Source: Microbacterium trichothecenolyticum
GTDB taxonomy: Bacteria > Actinomycetota > Actinomycetes > Actinomycetales > Microbacteriaceae
Assembly (NCBI RefSeq): GCF_030818955.1
Contig: NZ_JAUTBF010000001.1
Coordinates: 1,302,001-1,366,000, forward strand
DNA: 64,000 nt
Reading direction: 5' to 3'
The notes below the pieces were generated by a model that was not told where the DNA came from, made no database searches, and worked only from the letters and a program-made list of their open reading frames with translations. The position numbers and the translations under genes are program-made. This document shows positions 36,935-45,708 of the stretch, piece after piece. Position 1 is the stretch's first letter. The number at the start of each line of letters is the position of its first letter.

Positions 36935-37032
36935 CGAGGACCTTCTGGTTTCGGAGCGGTTAGTTGTGGTGACTCCACTCCACCAGAAGGTCCTCACCTA
37001 CATCTACGTCCCTAACCACCCAGGTCAGAACA
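35968..37032 (-). mobile_element. IS481-family insertion sequence, complete (1065 bp)
   Basis: Bounded by imperfect terminal inverted repeats: 20 of the outer 26 bp match, both tips TGTT, inner block GGGACG. It is flanked by a 6-bp direct repeat CCTAGG. One transposase gene fills it. It sits between divergent dapB and a methylase gene. No GGATGCC heptamer, frequent elsewhere in the window, occurs inside, consistent with outside origin. Confidence 0.95.
36936..36995 (-). repeat. Inverted repeat masking the transposase ribosome site
   Basis: Perfect 14-bp arms GAGGACCTTCTGGT (36936-36949) and ACCAGAAGGTCCTC (36982-36995), 32-nt loop. In the transposase mRNA the arm next to the ATG holds the AGAAGG Shine-Dalgarno, so RNA entering from outside the element would fold and hide it. 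Confidence 0.75.
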
Positions 37033-37038
37033 CCTAGG
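37033..37038. repeat. Target-site duplication, right copy
   Basis: CCTAGG immediately after the right IS end; partner of 35962-35967. Confidence 0.88.
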
Positions 37039-37093
37039 TGGCTCCCGCAGATCGAAACCGCCCCACAACGCTTTTCCACGACAGGATTGCCGC

Positions 37094-37753
37094 ATGAGTG
37101 AGATCGAGCCCGCCGTCGAGGACCTACGGCACGCCACCCGGCGGTTCTACGACACCGTGGCCGACGCGTATGCGGCAGCGCTGCCCGACACCCGGGCGGA
37201 GGCGCCACTCGACCTCGGCACGATTGCGCAATTCGTAGCCGATCTCCCCCGCGGAGACGGTGTCGTCGTCGACGCCGGGTGCGGGTCCGGACGCATGCTG
37301 ACGCACCTCAACGGCCTCGGGGTGTCTTCCGTCATCGGATTCGATCTCTCTCCCGCGATGGTCGCGCAGGCGCGCGCCGCGCATCCCGACGTGCTGATCG
37401 AGGTCGCCGATCTGACGGCGTTGCCGATGCAGGATGCCGCCGCGCGCGGCATCCTCTGCTGGTACGCCGTCATCCACACCGCTGCCGAAGAGCTGCCCGC
37501 CGTCTTCGCCGAGGCCCGTCGCGTGCTGGCCCCGGGCGGCGGCATCCTCCTCGGGTTCCAGGCTGGTGCCGGCGAGCGGCTCATCCAGCGCGCCTACGGG
37601 CACGACGTGTCATTCGAGGCCATCCTGCACGAGCCCCACGAGGTCGCGGCGCTGGTGAAGGCCGCGGGCTTCGACGTCACGACAGTCGCGGAGCGCGCCG
37701 CCCGGGGCAGGGAGCGGCACGCGCAGGGATTCGTGCTCGCGCGACGGCGCTGA
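37094..37753 (+). CDS. Class I SAM-dependent methyltransferase
   Basis: A 219-residue methylase. SAM motif I VVVDAGCGSGRML (about 57-69), acidic residue in VIGFDLSPAMVAQAR, motif IV-like ILCWYAVIHTA and the post-motif LAPGGGILLGFQ resemble small-molecule (UbiE/Methyltransf_11) enzymes. Substrate unknown. It is divergent from dapB; the IS inserted between them. The stop is 9 nt from the convergent phosphatase gene. Confidence 0.88.
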   Translation: MSEIEPAVEDLRHATRRFYDTVADAYAAALPDTRAEAPLDLGTIAQFVADLPRGDGVVVDAGCGSGRMLTHLNGLGVSSVIGFDLSPAMVAQARAAHPDVLIEVADLTALPMQDAAARGILCWYAVIHTAAEELPAVFAEARRVLAPGGGILLGFQAGAGERLIQRAYGHDVSFEAILHEPHEVAALVKAAGFDVTTVAERAARGRERHAQGFVLARRR

Positions 37754-37762
37754 GCGCGCCGC

Positions 37763-38365
37763 TCACACCGGCAGCGGATCCACCAGGCCCGTGCGCAGCT
37801 CGACCGGTAGGTGTGCCAGGTCGTTGTGCGACAGCAGAGTCCAGGGGCGGCCCTTCTTCTGCGCGATGACGGTGAGTCCGCAATAGGCCTGGTTGATCGT
37901 CATCCATCGCCACTCCGGCGCCTGCAACACCTCGCGGACGAACCACGAGATGACGAAGTTGTGGGTGATGACGAGCTCGTGCACCTCCCCCGCCTTGCGG
38001 GCGAGGAACTCCTCCGTCGCGTCGGCCATCTGCGCACGGCCCGCGTCGATCTCGGCCTCGGTGACCGATCCGAAGAACGACTCGTACGCGGCCGGCGTCT
38101 CGGGGGTCATCCCCGTCGGCACGCAGTCGAACAACAGCGCCGACGACTCGGGGGTGACCGAGGGCAGGCGCTCGGCGACGGCCCGCGCGGTCTGCGCGGC
38201 GCGCTCGAGGGGCGAGTGCCACACCGCGTCGAGGGGAAGCCCCGACAGCCGATCGGCGAGCAACGCCGCCTGGCGCTGACCCCGCGGAGACAGAGGCCCG
38301 TCGGTGAGTCCGTGCTCGGCGTCCTGATGCTCGCCGTGGCGCACCAGGTAGATGTAGTGCGTCAC
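37763..38365 (-). CDS. Histidine-phosphatase family protein
   Basis: A 200-residue branch-1 histidine phosphatase (phosphoglycerate-mutase-like). The phospho-His motif is LVRHGEHQD at 8-16, followed by LSPRGQRQAALLADRL, HSPLERAAQTA and the second catalytic His in VITHNFVISW. The start is GTG 38365 (MTHYIYLVRHGE). Substrate unknown. Convergent with the methylase. Confidence 0.89.
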   Translation of the reverse strand: MTHYIYLVRHGEHQDAEHGLTDGPLSPRGQRQAALLADRLSGLPLDAVWHSPLERAAQTARAVAERLPSVTPESSALLFDCVPTGMTPETPAAYESFFGSVTEAEIDAGRAQMADATEEFLARKAGEVHELVITHNFVISWFVREVLQAPEWRWMTINQAYCGLTVIAQKKGRPWTLLSHNDLAHLPVELRTGLVDPLPV

Positions 38366-38443
38366 ATCAGCTCACTTCGTCGTCGATCTGCCGTCCCCCG
38401 GCCGGTCTTTCCAGCTTATGTCACGCTCCTCGGAGGCGGCGGG

Positions 38444-39469
38444 TCACTCGGCGGCGCGTGCGATATCCGCGAGTTGGGCGCGGCTGAGGCGCACGCCCAC
38501 CGCGCGCATGCACTCCACGACGTGCCGCGGCGCGAACGCGTTGACGATAGGGGCCGTGACGACCTTCTGCGCGAGCAGCCAGGCGACGGCCACCGCCGCG
38601 TCGGGAATGCCGAGGTCGGCGCCGATGGCATCCAGTGCCCGCAGCACGCGCGAGCCGCGACGATTCAGGTGGGCTGCCACCTGCGACCCGCGCACCGATC
38701 GCGACGACTGGTCGCGCGTGCGCGTCTCGCCGGCGAGGAACCCGTGCGCGAGGGGATGCGAGGGCGTCACCGCCATACCCTGCGCCGACGCGATCAGGCG
38801 TACGTCGCCGTCGAACTCGCGACGGTGCAAGACGTTGTACGGCACATCGAGCACGGTGATGCGCGGGTAGCCCGCCGCGGACAGGATGCGCGCCTCTACG
38901 AGCTGCGCCGCGGTGTAGCCGTGCGCCCCGATGGCGCGCACCTTGCCCGACTCGACGAGCCACTCGCTCGTCGCGAGGGTGTCCTCGAGCACCGCACGGT
39001 CGCCGGGAGCGGCGTCGAGCAACACCACGTCGATGCGGTCGGTGGCCAGGCGCGTCAACGACGCCTCGACGGCGCGGACGAGGTTGACGGAGCCGAGGCC
39101 CGGGTTGTCGGGGTGACCTCCGATCCGCACCGACAGGACGACCTCGTCACGCATGCGTCGCGTGCGCAGCCACTCGCCGATGATGAACTCGCTGCGCCCC
39201 GCGGCGTAGCTGTCGGCGGTGTGCACAGCGTTGCCGCCGAGCTCGGCGTACGCGTCGAGGATCTCGTGGCTCGCGCGGGTGTCGACGTTCCAGCCGAACT
39301 CCCCTCCGCCCAGCGAGAGCGGGAAGACCTCGAATCCGGTCTCGCCGAGCGGAACGCGCACGTGCGAGCCGAGGCCGGGGCCCTGCAGGGTGATGGGCGA
39401 CGAGGGATGCGGCGGACGGTCGCGACGAAGGCGTTGCGTGGCCGCCGCGTCGACGCCAGAGTCGCTCAT
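38444..39469 (-). CDS. Aldo/keto reductase-like protein with altered catalytic residues
   Basis: A 341-residue TIM-barrel protein clearly of the aldo/keto reductase superfamily (TGFEVFPLSLGGGEFGW; LDAYAELGGNAVHTADSYAAGRSE; GLGSVNLVRAVEASLTRLATDRIDVVLL; C-terminal PIVNAFAPRHVVECM). Of the classical tetrad only Tyr88 is kept. The usual Asp is His83, the Lys is Arg115 and the His is Asp152. It may have another chemistry or be a non-catalytic binder. The first 30 residues are an unconserved extension. Its upstream region has a GTAACGCTTAC palindrome-like operator. Confidence 0.85.
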   Translation of the reverse strand: MSDSGVDAAATQRLRRDRPPHPSSPITLQGPGLGSHVRVPLGETGFEVFPLSLGGGEFGWNVDTRASHEILDAYAELGGNAVHTADSYAAGRSEFIIGEWLRTRRMRDEVVLSVRIGGHPDNPGLGSVNLVRAVEASLTRLATDRIDVVLLDAAPGDRAVLEDTLATSEWLVESGKVRAIGAHGYTAAQLVEARILSAAGYPRITVLDVPYNVLHRREFDGDVRLIASAQGMAVTPSHPLAHGFLAGETRTRDQSSRSVRGSQVAAHLNRRGSRVLRALDAIGADLGIPDAAVAVAWLLAQKVVTAPIVNAFAPRHVVECMRAVGVRLSRAQLADIARAAE

Positions 39470-39590
39470 GATGCATTCCCCCTGAGGCCGGGCGATGGTG
39501 CTGGTTCCCGGCCAGCACTCCCCCGACGTCCTTCGAGGCTAAAGCTTCACCCGCGGACTTCAGCCGTTTCACCCTCCTCGTCGATAAACA

Positions 39591-39609
39591 TTACGTAACG
39601 CTTACAATT
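39591..39609. promoter_or_regulatory. Possible LacI-type operator upstream of the AKR gene
   Basis: An AT-rich island TTACGTAACGCTTACAAT containing GTAACGCTTAC, similar to LacI-family half-site pairs centred on CG. It lies about 125 nt before the AKR start, beside a TATCGA-like -10. No regulator gene is adjacent, so this is tentative. Confidence 0.35.
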
Positions 39610-39641
39610 CGAGGCCCTCACACGTCCCACCCGCCACACGA

Positions 39642-39678
39642 CGGATGCCCGCCCCGCACGAGGCGGGACGGGCATCCG
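39642..39678 (-). terminator. Terminator after pnp
   Basis: 16-bp stem with one mismatch, outer arms CGGATGCCCG / CGGGCATCCG, loop ACGAG, starting 18 nt past the pnp stop. The GGATGCC heptamer forms both outer arms. Confidence 0.82.
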
Positions 39679-39695
39679 ATCGAGATGGCGACGGG

Positions 39696-41993
39696 TCAGC
39701 CTTCGGCGGGAGCCTCCGGGCCCTCGCTCGCGGCGGCCGAGCTCTGCGTGTCGGCCGGCTCGGGCGTTGCGGCCTCCTCGTCGAGCACGGGCTCGAGCGA
39801 CAGCTTGCCGCGGTCGTCGATCTTCGTGATGCGCACGAGGATCTTCTTGCCGACAGAGAGCACGTCTTCGACGTTCTCGACGCGCTTGCCACCGGCGAGC
39901 TTGCGGACCTCGCTGACGTGCAGCAGGCCGTCCTTGCCGGGAAGCAGCGAGACGAACGCGCCGAAGGTCGCGATCTTGACGACGGTTCCGAGGAACTGCT
40001 CGCCCACCTCGGGGTTGGTCGGGTTGGCGATCGCGTTGACCTGGGCGCGGGCGGCCTCGGCCGAGGGGCCGTCGGTCGCGCCGATGTAGACGGTGCCGTC
40101 CTCCTCGATGGAGATCTGCGCGCCGGTCTCGTCCTGGATGGCGTTGATCGTCTTGCCCTTGGGGCCGATCAGCTCACCGATCTTGTCGACCGGGATCTGC
40201 ACGCTGATGACGCGGGGCGCGGTGGGCGCCATCTCGTCGGGAGCGTCGATCGCGGCGTTCAGGACGTTGAGGATCGTCAGGCGAGCCTCCTTGGCCTGGG
40301 TGAGGGCTGCGGCCAGCACCGACGACGGGATGCCGTCGAGCTTGGTGTCGAGCTGGATCGCGGTGATGAACTCGCTGGTACCGGCGACCTTGAAGTCCAT
40401 GTCGCCGAGGGCGTCTTCGGCGCCGAGGATGTCGGTCAGCGCGGCGTAGCGCGTCTGGCCGTCGACCTCGTCGGTGACCAGGCCCATGGCGATACCGGCG
40501 ACGGGGGCGCGAAGGGGCACACCCGCGTTCAGCAGCGACAGGGTCGAGGCGCAGACCGAGCCCATCGAGGTGGAGCCGTTGGAGCCGAGGGCCTCGGACA
40601 CCTGACGGATCGCGTAGGGGAACTCCTCGCGGCTGGGCAGCACCGGCACGAGCGCGCGCTCGGCGAGGAAGCCGTGACCGATCTCGCGACGCTTCGGGCT
40701 GCCGACGCGACCGGTCTCACCGGTCGAGTACGGCGGGAAGTTGTAGTGGTGCAGGTAGCGCTTGCTCGTGATGGGCGAGAGCGAGTCGATCTGCTGCTCC
40801 ATCTTGAGCATGTTCAGCGTGGTGACGCCCAGGATCTGGGTCTCGCCGCGCTGGAAGATCGCCGAGCCGTGGACGCGCGGGATGACCTGCACCTCGGCGT
40901 CGAGCGGACGGATGTCGGCGAGGCCGCGGCCGTCGATGCGGACGCCCTCGCTGAGGATGCGGCCGCGAACGATCTTCTTGGTGACCGACTTGTAGGCGGC
41001 CGAGAACTCCAGCGGCGCGCCGGCGGGAAGCTCGCCCGCCTCGACGGCGGCGATGAGCTCGCCCTTGACGCGGTCCTTGACGGCGTCGTCGGCGTTCTGA
41101 CGCTCCTGCTTGTCGGCGATCTGGTAGACGCCCACGAGGTCGTCGTACGAGCGACCGGCGACGAAGTCGTAGACCTCGGAGCTGTACGCGGGGAAGACCG
41201 GGTACGGCTGGATCTCCTTGGCCGCGGTGCGCGCGACCTCGTTCTGCGCGTCGACGAGCTGGCGGAGGAAGGGCTTTGCGGCCTCGAGGCCCTCGGCGAC
41301 GACCTGCTCGTTGGGCTTGGTCGCACCGCCCTTGATCATGTTCCAGCTGCCCTCGGTGGCCTCGGCCTCCACCATCATGATGGCGACGTCGCCGTCATCG
41401 AGCACGCGGCCCGCGACGATCAGGTCGAAGACGGCATCCTCGAGCTGCTCGGCCTTGGGGAACGCGACCCACTGGTCGGCGTGCTCGCCGTGGCCGGGGA
41501 TGAGCGCCAGGCGCACACCCGCGATGGGGCCGGAGAACGGCAGACCCGAGATCTGGGTCGACATGGATGCCGCGTTGATGGCGAGGGCGTCATAGAACTC
41601 GCCCGGCGCGATCGAGAGCACGGTGACGACGATCTGGACCTCGTTGCGCAGGCCGTCGACGAACGACGGGCGCAGCGGACGGTCGATGAGGCGGCACACG
41701 AGGATGGCCTCGGTGGAGGGGCGACCCTCGCGGCGGAAGAACGAGCCGGGGATCTTGCCCGCGGCGTAGGAACGCTCTTCGACGTCGACGGTCAGCGGGA
41801 AGAAGTCGAAGCCTTCACGCGGGTGCTTGCCGGCGCTGGTGGCCGACAGGAGCATCGTCTCCTCGTCGAGATAGGCGGCGACAGCGCCCTGGGCCTGCTG
41901 AGCGAGGCGTCCCGTCTCGAAGCGGATGGTACGGGTGCCGAACCGGCCGTTGTCGAGAACGGCTTCGGCGGCGGTGATTTCTGGACCTTCCAA
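39696..41993 (-). CDS. pnp: Polyribonucleotide nucleotidyltransferase
   Basis: A 765-residue PNPase degrading RNA phosphorolytically from the 3' end. It has two RNase PH domains ([33 protein letters not shown]-like [38 protein letters not shown]), a KH domain ([23 protein letters not shown]) and S1 domain ([27 protein letters not shown]). The start is TTG 41993, 5-6 nt after GGAGGG; the frame upstream is not conserved. An Ala/Glu-rich tail follows S1. In most relatives rpsO is adjacent; here it is 17 kb away. Confidence 0.97.
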   Translation of the reverse strand: MEGPEITAAEAVLDNGRFGTRTIRFETGRLAQQAQGAVAAYLDEETMLLSATSAGKHPREGFDFFPLTVDVEERSYAAGKIPGSFFRREGRPSTEAILVCRLIDRPLRPSFVDGLRNEVQIVVTVLSIAPGEFYDALAINAASMSTQISGLPFSGPIAGVRLALIPGHGEHADQWVAFPKAEQLEDAVFDLIVAGRVLDDGDVAIMMVEAEATEGSWNMIKGGATKPNEQVVAEGLEAAKPFLRQLVDAQNEVARTAAKEIQPYPVFPAYSSEVYDFVAGRSYDDLVGVYQIADKQERQNADDAVKDRVKGELIAAVEAGELPAGAPLEFSAAYKSVTKKIVRGRILSEGVRIDGRGLADIRPLDAEVQVIPRVHGSAIFQRGETQILGVTTLNMLKMEQQIDSLSPITSKRYLHHYNFPPYSTGETGRVGSPKRREIGHGFLAERALVPVLPSREEFPYAIRQVSEALGSNGSTSMGSVCASTLSLLNAGVPLRAPVAGIAMGLVTDEVDGQTRYAALTDILGAEDALGDMDFKVAGTSEFITAIQLDTKLDGIPSSVLAAALTQAKEARLTILNVLNAAIDAPDEMAPTAPRVISVQIPVDKIGELIGPKGKTINAIQDETGAQISIEEDGTVYIGATDGPSAEAARAQVNAIANPTNPEVGEQFLGTVVKIATFGAFVSLLPGKDGLLHVSEVRKLAGGKRVENVEDVLSVGKKILVRITKIDDRGKLSLEPVLDEEAATPEPADTQSSAAASEGPEAPAEG

Positions 41994-42298
41994 GAGGTCC
42001 CTCCTTCTTTGTTTAGGCTCGCCGCCCCGTGTGGGCGACGAGCTGACATGCGAAGGAGCAGGAACAGGCAGAAAGGGCGCACCGACGCATCGGCACGGGA
42101 TTCCCGGCGACTGGCCACCAGTAGACGACCACCCGGCGACACGACGGGGAGTCCACCACAGGGGACCAGCGTCTGCCGGCCTGCTCCGTGAGCTCATATG
42201 GAATTTGAGCGGATGCCAAGACGGCATTCGGTCTCACACTACCAGCGCCGCACCTCGCAGGCTGGTCGGCACACGGGTTCGTGCTTTAGCGTGACCTC
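41994..42298. other. Divergent intergenic region, pnp / cell-wall hydrolase
   Basis: 305 nt without a gene. It must carry the pnp promoter (an extended-10-like TGGTAGTGT is readable on the minus strand near 42235-42245) and the leaderless -10 of the 42299 gene. One GGATGCC/GGCATTC near-palindrome (42212-42227) could fold in the pnp leader. Nothing else was recognised. Confidence 0.4.
42287..42292 (+). promoter_or_regulatory. -10 hexamer of the 42299 gene
   Basis: TAGCGT, 6 nt before ATG 42299. Confidence 0.5.
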
Positions 42299-43568
42299 AT
42301 GGGTCTCATGCGTCTCACCGGTCACACGCTCCTCGCGGGCGTGCTGATCGGAGCGGCCCTCGTTCCCCTCCCCGCCGCAGCGGTCGCCGTCCCCCTCGCC
42401 GCCGCCGTCGATGAGAACGCGGTCGCGCGGGTGAAGCAGGACCTGGATGCCGCGGAAGCCACCGCCGCGGAAGCCTCGCGGCGTGCGCTCGACGCCTCCG
42501 CCGCGGCCGAACGCACGCGTCTGCTCGCCGCATCCACCGCCAGCCGCGCCGACACCCTGACCGCGCAGAGCACCGCCGCCGACGCCACGCTCTCGGCCGC
42601 GAGCACGCGAGCGGGTGCGAGCGCATCACGGTTGTACCGCACGAGCGGCGAGGGACCGCTGGTGGCGCAACTGTTGACGGGGGCGGACCCCGACTCCCTG
42701 CTGGAGCGTCTCGGCATCCTCAACCGCGTGGCGACGGTCGCGGCTCGAACGGCCGGGCAGGCGCGCAGCGCCGCCGACGTCGCCACCTCGCTGCGTACCC
42801 AGGCCGAGCAAGCCCGCGCGGAGGCCGCGCGCCTGGCCGCCGAGGCGCAGTCCACGGCGGAGGCCGCGCAGACGGAGGCCGCGACCGAGACCGCGACGGT
42901 CGCCCAGGCGCAGACACGCCTGGACGAGCTGTACGCCCAGCTCGCGGAACTGCAGCGCACCACCGCGGAGCAGGAACGGGGCGGCCCGCGAACGCGAGAA
43001 AGCCGCCCAGGAGGCCGCACAGCCCGGCGGATCCGCGGGCGGCGGCGCGAGCGGTGGCTCCGGGTCCGGCGGAGGCCCTGGCAGCGGCGGCGGCTCCGGC
43101 AGCGGCGGAGGGTCGGGCTCCGGGTCCGACGGCGGGTCGGGGAACGGCGGCTCCGGGTCGGGCTCCGGGTCCGGTTCCGGCAGCGGCGGCGGGTCGGGCT
43201 CCGGGTCCGACGGCGGGTCGGGCAGCGGCGGCGGGTCCACCGCCCCGGCGGGCCCGATCATGAGCCCGAACGAGGCCCGCGACTACGCCCGCGCAGCGAT
43301 CGGCGGCTACGGGTGGGGCGGCGATCAGTTCTCGTGCCTGGTGTCGCTGTGGAACCGCGAGTCGGGCTGGCGGGCCGACGCGCTGAACCCGTGGAGCGGC
43401 GCGTACGGGATTCCCCAGGCGTTGCCGGGCGAGAAGATGGCGTCGGCAGGCCTGGACTGGCGCTCGAACGCGGGCACGCAGATCCGGTGGGGTCTGTCGT
43501 ACATCTCCGCCCGCTACGGCGACCCGTGCGGCGCCTGGAACCACAGCGAGCAGACCGGCTGGTACTGA
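42299..43568 (+). pseudogene. Secreted coiled-coil/transglycosylase-like cell-wall hydrolase, +1 frameshift
   Basis: A signal peptide (about 1-36), a long Ala/Glu/Arg coiled coil (about 40-235, CwlO/PcsB-like), a Gly-Ser-Asp linker (about 240-315) and a C-terminal lysozyme/transglycosylase-like domain (SPNEARDYARAAIGGYGW, CLVSLWNRESGWRADALNPWSGAYGIPQAL) with a probable catalytic Glu. The N-terminal and C-terminal parts are in different frames. The run CGGGGC at 42977-42982 holds one G too many; with three Gs the frame reads ERAAREREKAAQEAAQPG and joins the linker to give 422 residues. The whole tract is GC-rich, so a sequencing or assembly error is possible. Confidence 0.82.
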
Positions 43569-43610
43569 CGCTGCCGACGACGAGCCCGCGACGGCGTCTC
43601 GCCCCGCGGC

Positions 43611-45575
43611 TCAGGACGTGCGCGCACTCTCGCGGTCACCGCGCGTGGGCAGTTCGACGTACCCGTCGTGCTTGGGGACGATGCCGTCGCCGGCGGTGCG
43701 CCCCCGCACGCGCCGCCATACCCAGGGCAGCGCGTCACGGGTGAGCCATCCCCCGCGCACGACGTCGGCGTCGGCGTGCAATGCCTCGTCGAGACCGAGC
43801 AGGGCCGCCGCATCGGGCACGCCGAGCGCCTCTGCCGCACGGTACGCCACCAGACGGTGCCCGCTCGAACGCAGGTGCACCAGGTCGTCGGCCCACAACG
43901 GCAGCTCCCCGATCTCGGCGACCGCCTCCAGATCGAGCAGGATCGCGCCCTGTTCCTGCGCGATGCGCCGCAGCTCCACGTTGTACGCCGCGAAACGGCG
44001 AGCGAAGAGGCGGGCGGCGGCGCGGCGCGGCAAGAACGTGGTGACGAGCAGCACGTCGGCCCCCGTGCGTCGCACCGCCCGCACCGCCGACTCGACCTCC
44101 GCGACGATCGCGGGAAGCACCGGAGCGGGCCCGACGAGGTCGTTCGCGCCGATGAGGATCGACACGAGGTCGGGTTCGAGGGCGAGGGCCGCCGGGATCT
44201 GCTCGTCGATGAGGTGGCGCACCCGACGGCTGCGCACGGCGAGGTTCGCGTAGCGGAACGGTCCCACATCGCTCGTGTGCGCCAACAGTTCCGCCAAGCG
44301 GTCGGCCCAGCCGCGGAACTGTCCCGCCGGCATGCGCGACGCATCGCACAGTCCCTCGGTGAGCGAGTCGCCGAGGGCGACGAACCGCATCCATCTCCCC
44401 CGGGTGCGCGATGCCGACAACCCGGACGGACGCGGACCGCCCCGCAGGAGCATGTTGTCGTCGATGCGGCGCAGGGCCACGGCATCCTGATAGTGCGTGA
44501 CGAGATCGCCGGTGAGGGCCTCCCAGGTGCGCCCGCGCATCGCCTCGCGTGCGGCGCGCGCGAAGGCACGGCGCTTGGACTCATCGCCCACGAGGTCGGA
44601 GACGCGCTCCCGCATGTCGTCGAGGTCGCCGGGCTTGTAGAGCCAGCCGTCGACGCTGGAGCGGACCAGGTCGAGGGGGCCGCCCACGCCCGTGGCGACG
44701 ACGGGCACGCCGCTGGCGAGGGCCTCCTGGATCGTCTGCCCGAAGGTCTCGCTCTCGCCGGGATGCACGAACACGTCGAACCCGGCCATGACCGACGCGA
44801 GCGTATCGCCCGAGAGGTGGCCCGTGAACACGGCATCCGGGATCGCCTTCTGCAGCGCCGGCCGCGACGGGCCGTCGCCCACGATGACCAGCCGCGTGCC
44901 CGGCATACCCGCGAGCGCTCGCAGGTCGTCGACCTGCTTCTCGGGGGCGAGGCGGCCGACGTAGCCGATGATCCGCTGCCCCTGCGGAGCGATCCGCTCC
45001 CGCCAGGCGTCGTCGCGGCGCTCGGGGGCGAAGCGCTCGGCATCCACTCCCCGGCCCCACCGGCGAATGCGATCGACCCCCAGCTCCTCCAACTGTCGCG
45101 TGGAGGCCGACGACGGGGCGAGGGTCAGCGTGGCCCGACGGTGCAGGCGCGCGACGTGCCCGGCGACCAGAGCGGTCGCATGGGGCAGACCGTACTTCTG
45201 GGCGTACGCGACGACATCGGTCTGATAGACGGCGACCGAGGGGATCTTCAGCGCGTCGGCGGCAGCGAGACCCTGCCAGCCGAGCACGAACGGCGATGCC
45301 AGGTGCACGACATCGGGGCCGAAATCGCGCAGCAGCGCCCCCAGCCGTGCCGCACGGGCGAAGACGACGCGCACCTCGGGATACGACGGCAGCGGCACCG
45401 AGCGCAGCAGCTCGGCACGCGCGCCGTGCAGGTCGGCAGTGACATCTCCCGCCTTCGGGGCGATCACGAGGGTCTCGTGCCCCGCCTCGGCCAGATGGCG
45501 CAACACGTGGAGAACGGAACCGGTGACCCCGTTCATGTGCGGGAGGAAGGACTCGGCCAGCAGCGCGACTCTCAC
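43611..45575 (-). CDS. Fusion: GT4 glycosyltransferase + SGNH/GDSL hydrolase
   Basis: A 654-residue two-domain protein. Residues 1-375 are a GT4 transferase like the actinobacterial mannosyltransferases PimB'/MgtA (FLPHMNGVTGSVLHVL, GYVGRLAPEKQVD, ESETFGQTIQEALASGVPVVATGVGG). Residues 396-654 are an SGNH hydrolase with GDSLTEG, GANDLVG and the Asp-His pair in DDLVHLRSSGH. The hydrolase could also start separately at ATG 44390, which follows a GGGGGAG site. The GTG at 45575 has CACCCT 6 nt upstream. A role in making or trimming acylated mannolipids is inference. Confidence 0.85.
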   Translation of the reverse strand: MRVALLAESFLPHMNGVTGSVLHVLRHLAEAGHETLVIAPKAGDVTADLHGARAELLRSVPLPSYPEVRVVFARAARLGALLRDFGPDVVHLASPFVLGWQGLAAADALKIPSVAVYQTDVVAYAQKYGLPHATALVAGHVARLHRRATLTLAPSSASTRQLEELGVDRIRRWGRGVDAERFAPERRDDAWRERIAPQGQRIIGYVGRLAPEKQVDDLRALAGMPGTRLVIVGDGPSRPALQKAIPDAVFTGHLSGDTLASVMAGFDVFVHPGESETFGQTIQEALASGVPVVATGVGGPLDLVRSSVDGWLYKPGDLDDMRERVSDLVGDESKRRAFARAAREAMRGRTWEALTGDLVTHYQDAVALRRIDDNMLLRGGPRPSGLSASRTRGRWMRFVALGDSLTEGLCDASRMPAGQFRGWADRLAELLAHTSDVGPFRYANLAVRSRRVRHLIDEQIPAALALEPDLVSILIGANDLVGPAPVLPAIVAEVESAVRAVRRTGADVLLVTTFLPRRAAARLFARRFAAYNVELRRIAQEQGAILLDLEAVAEIGELPLWADDLVHLRSSGHRLVAYRAAEALGVPDAAALLGLDEALHADADVVRGGWLTRDALPWVWRRVRGRTAGDGIVPKHDGYVELPTRGDRESARTS

Positions 45576-45581
45576 GACTCC

Positions 45582-45587
45582 AGGGTG
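45582..45587 (-). promoter_or_regulatory. -10 hexamer of the GT4-SGNH gene
   Basis: CACCCT on the minus strand, 6 nt before GTG 45575; a weak hexamer whose spacing supports the start. Confidence 0.35.
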
Positions 45588-45708
45588 GAGCGTCGCGGGC
45601 CAGCTCCGGTGCGTCACGGGCCCGACGTTCGCGATGTTCACCGGATGCTCCGCGCGAGGTCACCACCCGGTCGGCGGGGCGTCTCGATCGGCGGCGGAGA
45701 GTGACCCC

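Noticed and set aside
39645..42191. An 848-codon open frame opposite pnp
   Set aside because: Antisense shadow of pnp; low-complexity composition and no start context.
43040..43255. Direct GC repeats considered as a CRISPR array or minisatellite
   Set aside because: Units are short, uneven and in phase with a Gly-Ser-Asp linker of the hydrolase; no spacers and no cas genes.
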